This document shows, one piece after another, positions 59,537 to 64,000 of a stretch of 64,000 nucleotides of DNA. Position numbers and translations under genes: made by a program. How positions within the stretch are numbered: the stretch's first letter is position 1; each line of letters begins with the position of its first letter. A model generated the notes under the pieces. It saw only the letters and a list, made by a program, of their open reading frames with translations. It searched no databases and was not told where the DNA came from. The stretch is from Aquibium microcysteis (lineage in GTDB: Bacteria > Pseudomonadota > Alphaproteobacteria > Rhizobiales > Rhizobiaceae): positions 2,283,001 to 2,347,000 of the forward strand of contig NZ_CP061080.1 in the NCBI RefSeq assembly GCF_014495845.1, written 5' to 3'.

Positions 59537-60232
59537 CTACGCCTCGCGCACCCGCCGGCAGACCTCGGCCAGCACCGCGGCATCCGCGGCCGGCCGCTCC
59601 CGCCGGGCGGCGACAAGGCAGGCCTGCGACTTCAGGATCACCCCGTCGTCGAGGATGCGCAGGTGGTTCGCCCGCAGCGTCGAGCCGGTGGTGGTGATGT
59701 CGACGATGATGTCGGCCGAGCCCGCCGCCGGCGCGCCCTCGGTGGCACCGAGGCTCTCGACGATGCGATAGACCTGGATGCCGTGCTTCTGCGAGAAGAA
59801 CTGCTGCGTCAGACGCCAGTACTTGGTCGCGATCCGCAGGCGCCGGCCGTGCCGCTGCCGGAACTCGGCCGCCACGTCGTCGAGATCGGCCATGGTCGCC
59901 ACGTCCAGCCAGATGTCCGGCACCGCCACAACCACGTCGGCCTCGCCGAAGCCGAGCCGCGCGGCGATCTCCACCTTCGCGTCCCACTCCGCCAGCGTCT
60001 CGCGCACCAGATCCTCGCCGGTGACGCCGCAATCGACATTGCCCTGGCCGAGCTCGCTGGCGATCTCGGAGGCCGACAGGAACGCCACCTCGATGTCGTC
60101 GCGCCCGCCGACCCTGGCGCGGTAGCGCCGCTGGTCGGCCGGCTCCTCCACCGGCAGCCCCGCCCGCGCGAACACCTCCAGCGCCTGCTCGCGCAGCCGC
60201 CCCTTGGAGGGAAGAGCGATGGTGATGCTCAT
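59537..60232 (-). CDS. hisG: ATP phosphoribosyltransferase, short form
   Basis: 231-residue first enzyme of histidine biosynthesis: [20 protein letters not shown] at the start, [20 protein letters not shown], and [20 protein letters not shown]. The C-terminal ACT-like regulatory domain is missing, so it needs HisZ, encoded immediately upstream with an ATGA overlap. [17 protein letters not shown] carries the PRPP-binding loop. Feedback inhibition by histidine acts through the HisG-HisZ octamer in characterised systems. Confidence 0.96.
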   Translation of the reverse strand: MSITIALPSKGRLREQALEVFARAGLPVEEPADQRRYRARVGGRDDIEVAFLSASEIASELGQGNVDCGVTGEDLVRETLAEWDAKVEIAARLGFGEADVVVAVPDIWLDVATMADLDDVAAEFRQRHGRRLRIATKYWRLTQQFFSQKHGIQVYRIVESLGATEGAPAAGSADIIVDITTTGSTLRANHLRILDDGVILKSQACLVAARRERPAADAAVLAEVCRRVREA

Positions 60233-61410
60233 GGGCGGGGTTCCGCTGTTGTCGCGCCGGCGGCCCTGGCAGAATTCCCACCTCCTGCAGCGCCGGCACC
60301 CCCTCCCCGCAATGCGTCCACCCGGTCGAGCCACACCGAAAAGCCCACCCCCGGGATCGGCGTCTTTGCGCCGAGCAGCGTCAGGAGCCGGTCGTAGCGG
60401 CCGCCGCCGACCAGCGTGCGCGTCGCGCCCTCGGCGGAGATCTCGAACACGAGGCCGGTGTAGTAGTCGAGCGGCCGGCCGAAGGCGGCGTCGTAGGTGA
60501 TCGTCTCGCCCGGCAGGCCGTGTCCCGCCACCGCCGTCGCGCGGGCGGAAAACCGCTCCAGCGCCGCGCCGAGCGACACGCCCGCGCCATTGGCGAAGCC
60601 TTCCAGCACGTCGGCGGCGGCGTCCAGCGGCGCGCGGATGGCGAGGAACGCCTTCAGCGCCGAGAAGGCCTCGGCCGACAGCCGCACGCTGCGCAGCTCC
60701 GCCTTCTCGATCAGCCGCCGCGCGATCTCGTCGGGCGTGCGGCCGAGCGCCGGCGACAGGCCGCTCTCGGCCATGCCCTCGGCGATCTGCGCGGCGAGTG
60801 CTGCGCGGTCGCCGTCGGCGACGAGTTCCGCCACCCGCGCGGGCAGCACCGAGGCCTTCGGCGGGTTGGCGAGGTCGGCGAGCGCCGCTTCCAGCTGTTC
60901 GGCCGAGCCGAAGGCCCGCGCCAGCCGCATGCGCCAGCCGCGCGGCAGGCCGAGCGCGGCCAGCACCGCCTCGAAAACCGACTGGTCGCCGAGCGTCACG
61001 GCAAGCGCCCGCCCGGGCAGCGCCCGCGACAGGAGCGCATGCGCATCGGCGATCGAGCGCGCGTCGGCCATCGCCGCATCGAGCTCGCCCAGATCCTCGA
61101 TTCCCGCCTGGAAGAACTCGTTGCCGCCCTCGCGCCGCTGCCGGAACACTTCGCCGAGATAGGCATAGCGGCGCGGCGTGCCGGCCTGGCTGGCGATGTG
61201 GTCGAGGCAGACCGGGATGGTGAACTCCGGCCGCAGGCACAGGCTCGCGCCGGTCTCGCTCTCGGTGAGAAAGATCCGCCGCCGCAGGTCCTCGCCCGCC
61301 ATGTCGAGAAACGGATCGGCCGGCTGGATGATCGGCACGTCGACCACATGCGCACCCCGCTCGGCGAAGAGCGCGGTGATGGCGGGGGCGATGGCGGGGA
61401 CACGGGTCAT
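60229..61410 (-). CDS. hisZ: ATP phosphoribosyltransferase regulatory subunit
   Basis: 393-residue HisRS-like protein without synthetase activity. It has class II motifs in altered form ([55 protein letters not shown]) but no tRNA anticodon-binding domain. It forms the HisGZ complex with the short HisG. The stop overlaps the hisG start as ATGA. ATG at 61410 is preferred over GTG 61419. Upstream is the repeat cluster and then hisS on the same strand. Confidence 0.93.
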   Translation of the reverse strand: MTRVPAIAPAITALFAERGAHVVDVPIIQPADPFLDMAGEDLRRRIFLTESETGASLCLRPEFTIPVCLDHIASQAGTPRRYAYLGEVFRQRREGGNEFFQAGIEDLGELDAAMADARSIADAHALLSRALPGRALAVTLGDQSVFEAVLAALGLPRGWRMRLARAFGSAEQLEAALADLANPPKASVLPARVAELVADGDRAALAAQIAEGMAESGLSPALGRTPDEIARRLIEKAELRSVRLSAEAFSALKAFLAIRAPLDAAADVLEGFANGAGVSLGAALERFSARATAVAGHGLPGETITYDAAFGRPLDYYTGLVFEISAEGATRTLVGGGRYDRLLTLLGAKTPIPGVGFSVWLDRVDALRGGGAGAAGGGNSARAAGATTAEPRP

Positions 61411-61479
61411 GGGCGGCACTCTGCAGCGGACGGTCCGGCCGTCGCTCCGTCCCGCATTGCGCCCCGGCTAGGGAAGGTT

Positions 61480-62310
61480 TCCCCCCCTCCGTCTCGGGCT
61501 TCGCCCGAGCCACCTCCCCCCCACTTCGTGGTGGGGCGGATAGGAGCCAGGCTGGACGCCCGTCCGCCACCCCGCAAAGCGGGGGGGAGGTGGCTCGGGC
61601 GCAGCCCGAGACGGAGGGGGCGTAGCGCGCTCGCAGGCAAACCCACCCCGGCACGGAGCGGCGGCAACGCTGTCGCGCTCGCGCAGATTTCAGGAAGGAC
61701 GCGCCGCCGCCGGGCGCCAGCCCCCGCAATGACGAACGGTCCCCGCCACTGCGTGGGGCGGAGGACGCGCGCCGGGCCGCAGGCCCATCCGCCACCCCGC
61801 AAAGCGGGGGGGAGGTGGCTCGGGCGAAGCCCGAGACGGAGGGGGGGCAGCGCCCTCGCAGGCAAACCCACCCCGGGACGGAGCGGCGGCAACGCCGTCG
61901 CGCTCGCGCAGATCTCAGGAAGGACGCGCCGCCGCCGCCGGGCGCCAGCCCCAGCAATGACGAATGGTCTCCCCCACTGCGTGAGGCGGAGGACGCGCAC
62001 CGGGCCGCAGGCCCGTCCGCCACCCCGCGAAGCGGGGGGGAGGTGGCTCGGGCGCAGCCCGAGACGGAGGGGGGGCAGCGCGCTCGCAGGCAAACCCACC
62101 ACGGCACGGAGCGGCGGCAAAGCTGTCGCGCTCGCGCAGATGTCAGGAAGGACGAGGCGCCGCCGCCGGGCGCCAGCCCCCGCAATGACGAACGGTCCCC
62201 CCCACTGCGTGGGGCGGAGGACGCGCGCCGGGCCGCAGGCCCGTCCGCCACCCCGCGAAGCGGGGAGGAGGTGGCTCGGGCGAAGCCCGAGACGGAGGGG
62301 GGGACCTCGC
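61480..62310. repeat. Tandem repeat array, about four units of 225-228 bases
   Basis: The landmark tccgccaccccgc occurs at 61563, 61788, 62016 and 62244, giving spacings of 225, 228 and 228 bases. Each unit contains the palindrome ccccgcaaagcgggg, the gtggctcgggcg...cgagacggaggg arm and a stretch aggaaggacgcgccgccg to cgcaatgacgaacggt. All spacings are multiples of three. Confidence 0.92.
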
Positions 62311-62327
62311 CGAGCGCCACCCTCCGA

Positions 62328-62410
62328 CAGGACGAGCACCTCGAACACCCTAGCCCCGCTCCGCCGCCTGCGCGTCGATGATGCCGCGCACCGTGGCCAC
62401 CAGATCGCCC
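62328..62410 (-). pseudogene. Second copy of the hisS 3' end
   Basis: On the minus strand it encodes [18 protein letters not shown] and a TAG stop (62352-62350), the end of histidyl-tRNA synthetase ([16 protein letters not shown] in the intact gene). The first 46 bases (62328-62373) are identical to 62631-62676, offset 303, and similarity fades further upstream. Nothing else of hisS is present. Confidence 0.9.
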
Positions 62411-62453
62411 TCGGCGAGGACGCCAGACCCGAACGCAGATGCCGCGCTCCGTC

Positions 62454-62499
62454 GCGCCCCCCTCTGCCTGCCGGCATCTCCCCCACGAGGGGGGAGATC
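62454..62499. repeat. Palindromic mosaic element (inverted copy)
   Basis: gcgcccccctctgcctgccg through gagatc; reverse-complement version of the element at 62561-62607 and inside ileS. Confidence 0.85.
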
Positions 62500-62560
62500 A
62501 CTCTCTCCGCCAACCTCGCCAATCGCCAGCGTTGCAAGACGAGCGCAGAGGCTCGAACCG

Positions 62561-62607
62561 CCGATCTCCCCCCTTGTGGGGGAGATGCCCGGCAGGGCAG
62601 AGGGGGG
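62561..62607. repeat. Palindromic mosaic element
   Basis: ccgatctccccccttgtggg, hairpin, then gagatgcccggcagggcag and a G-run. Same element as 34240-34286 in ileS, differing mainly in the loop. Located between the true and the duplicated hisS 3' ends. Confidence 0.88.
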
Positions 62608-62652
62608 CGCGACAAAGCACCAACCCCGGACAGGACGAGCACCTCGAACACC

Positions 62653-64000
62653 CTAGCCCCGCTCCGCCGCCTGCGCCGCGATGATCCCGCGCACCGTCGC
62701 CACCAGCTCGCTCTCCGGCACCTCCACCTGCGCCGGCCGGCCCTCGCGCCAGGAGGCATTGTCGGTGATCTTTTCGGCCATCCGCGCGCCCTCGACGAGG
62801 TCCTTGACCTGCACGACGCCCTTGGCGCGCTCGTCGCCGCCCTGGATCACCACGCAAGGGGCGCCGCGCCGGTCGGCATACTTCATCTGCGGCTTCATGC
62901 CCGAGCCGCCGAGATACATCTCGGCGCGGATGCCGGCGGCGCGAAGCTCGCCCACCATCTTCTGGTAGCGGCCGAGGCTCTCGGTATCCCGATCCATCAC
63001 CAGCACCACCACCGGGCCGGGCATTTCGGCCGTCTGCAGCTTGCCGAGGTTCTTCAGCGCCGTCATCAGCCGCGACACGCCGATCGAAAACCCCGTCGCC
63101 GGCACCGGCTCGCCGCGGAAGCGCGACACCAGCCCGTCATACCGCCCGCCGCCGCCGACCGACCCGAACCGCACGATCTGCCCGTCCTCGTTGGGAATCT
63201 CGGCCAGAAGTTCGGCCTCGTAGACCGGGCCGGTGTAGTATTCGAGGCCGCGGACGACGGAGGGGTCGATGCGAATGCGGTCGCGGAGGTACCCGGAGCG
63301 AACGCAGAGGCTTTGTATGTCCGCTAGTTCCTTGTCCCCTTCGATGAAGGTATTGTTCTCGAGAACAGAAAAGCGACTAAAAATCGGAAGCCCCCAATTC
63401 AGCAGCGGTCCAGTTCCCTCTTTGGATAACCGCTCTCGCTCCTTCAGCCGGTCCTCGGTCGGATCAGCGTTTACCGCAGCCGTAGGTCTTGTCATCGCCA
63501 AGACCACGTCGATTTGCTCCCGATCCAGCCCTGCGCCCTTGGTAAAGTCCCCAACGCCTATCTCGCCGCCGTCCCACCGCCCTTCGCCGAGCAGCTTTTC
63601 AATCTCTCGACGGGGGAATTTGTCGGCCTTGTCGATAGCTCTCAACACAGCCAGCTTCTGGCTAGAATCGACAATGCCAATACCCTCCAGCACGCCGTCC
63701 AGCACCTTGCGGTTGTTCACCCGGATCACATAGTCCCCGCGCGCGATCCCCAGCGCCTCCATCACGTCGGCCATCATCATCGCCATCTCGGCGTCGGCGG
63801 CGACGCCCGGCGTGCCGACCGTGTCGGCGTCGAACTGCATGAACTGGCGGAAGCGGCCCGGGCCCGGCTTCTCGTTGCGGAACACCCAGCCCTGGCGGTA
63901 GCTGCGGAACGGCTTCGGCAGCTTCTCGAAATTCTCCGCCACGTAGCGGGCGAGCGGCGCGGTCAGGTCGTAGCGCAGCGACAGCCACTGCTCGTCGTCG
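62653..64000 (-). CDS. hisS: Histidyl-tRNA synthetase (5' end beyond window)
   Basis: At least 448 codons; the frame continues past the right edge ([16 protein letters not shown] is class II motif near the break, [13 protein letters not shown] follows). [32 protein letters not shown] and the motif 3 Arg in [12 protein letters not shown] are present; the C-terminal anticodon-binding domain ends [16 protein letters not shown]. The stretch coding for the insertion domain (about 63300-63680) is markedly less GC-rich than the rest. The 3' end is partially duplicated downstream at 62328-62410. The neighbouring hisZ is a paralogue. Confidence 0.96.
   Translation of the reverse strand, partial: DDEQWLSLRYDLTAPLARYVAENFEKLPKPFRSYRQGWVFRNEKPGPGRFRQFMQFDADTVGTPGVAADAEMAMMMADVMEALGIARGDYVIRVNNRKVLDGVLEGIGIVDSSQKLAVLRAIDKADKFPRREIEKLLGEGRWDGGEIGVGDFTKGAGLDREQIDVVLAMTRPTAAVNADPTEDRLKERERLSKEGTGPLLNWGLPIFSRFSVLENNTFIEGDKELADIQSLCVRSGYLRDRIRIDPSVVRGLEYYTGPVYEAELLAEIPNEDGQIVRFGSVGGGGRYDGLVSRFRGEPVPATGFSIGVSRLMTALKNLGKLQTAEMPGPVVVLVMDRDTESLGRYQKMVGELRAAGIRAEMYLGGSGMKPQMKYADRRGAPCVVIQGGDERAKGVVQVKDLVEGARMAEKITDNASWREGRPAQVEVPESELVATVRGIIAAQAAERG

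Larger units (their letters stand above)
61411..62652. other. 1.24-kb repeat cluster between hisZ and hisS
   Basis: No supported gene. The interval contains tandem 225-228-base repeats (61480-62310), a second hisS 3' end (62328-62410) and two oppositely oriented palindromic elements (62454-62499, 62561-62607). Long frames are open on both strands, but their products consist of low-complexity Arg/Pro/Gly/Ala sequence from the repeats. Confidence 0.85.

Noticed and set aside
61480..62310. CRISPR array
   Set aside because: Units are 225-228 bases and adjacent, without short repeats alternating with unique spacers, and no cas gene is present.
61407..62759. Open frames of 450-935 codons on both strands through the hisZ-hisS repeat cluster
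   Set aside because: Products are low-complexity translations of the tandem repeat; no ribosome site and no known domain. Openness follows from repeat periods divisible by three and lack of A/T.

Overview
The window is GC-rich chromosomal DNA, roughly two thirds G+C by eye, from an alphaproteobacterium. It is most likely of the order Hyphomicrobiales (Rhizobiales), in the Mesorhizobium/Phyllobacteriaceae neighbourhood. The pointers are the compact cluster pmbA - inositol monophosphatase-like - DUF4170 - lysophospholipid acyltransferase - waaA - lpxK next to mutL and a DUF2093 gene, the short HisG with its HisZ partner, a TIGR01459-type HAD protein, groESL under a perfect CIRCE operator, and several GC-rich palindromic elements of the kind common in rhizobial genomes. 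The assignment is inferred from gene content, not from a marker gene search.

Layout. 1-7.9 kb: a lipocalin, a vapBC-like module with a probably leaderless promoter, the threonine catabolic pair kbl and tdh with a parDE module between them, a glutaryl-CoA dehydrogenase and a membrane GGDEF-EAL protein. 7.9-13.2 kb: a TMADH/StcD-type flavin demethylase, two tandem related toxin-antitoxin modules, a small secreted protein and a non-pyrrolysine MttB-family methyltransferase. 13.4-21.2 kb: mutL, a DUF2093 gene and the lipid A/Kdo operon. 21.3-31.3 kb: KefB/C antiporter, MATE exporter, patatin, two M16 peptidases, rsmD and an RsuA/RluB-type pseudouridine synthase with a long repeated basic N-terminus. 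31.3-40.3 kb: tadA, a lipoprotein, ileS carrying an in-frame repeat insertion, MipA/OmpV, two short-chain dehydrogenases, ribF and a HAD phosphatase. 40.5-47.3 kb: a degenerate EAL protein, a TadG-like vWA protein, groES-groEL, then a toxin-antitoxin module enclosed by a duplication of the groEL 3' end. 47.4-54.6 kb: a soluble PAS chemoreceptor divergent from a CarH-like B12-binding regulator, a DctPQM-type TRAP transporter and a CorC/HlyC-family protein. 54.8-64 kb: fumC, a repeat-filled gap, DoxX, an acyl-CoA synthetase, hisG-hisZ, a 1.2-kb repeat cluster containing a second hisS 3' end, and hisS running off the right edge.

Most genes are ordinary housekeeping or envelope genes in tightly packed operons with many ATGA or TGATG overlaps. 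The unusual material is accessory: five toxin-antitoxin modules in 47 kb, and a family of mosaic palindromic repeats that has entered an intergenic gap (fumC-doxX), the 3' flank of hisS and the coding sequence of ileS. At both groEL and hisS a second copy of the gene's 3' end lies downstream, with the accessory DNA between the copies. The best candidates for new biology are the groEL-3'-bounded toxin-antitoxin cassette, the repeat-derived insertion in isoleucyl-tRNA synthetase, and the predicted B12 light sensor paired with a PAS chemoreceptor.
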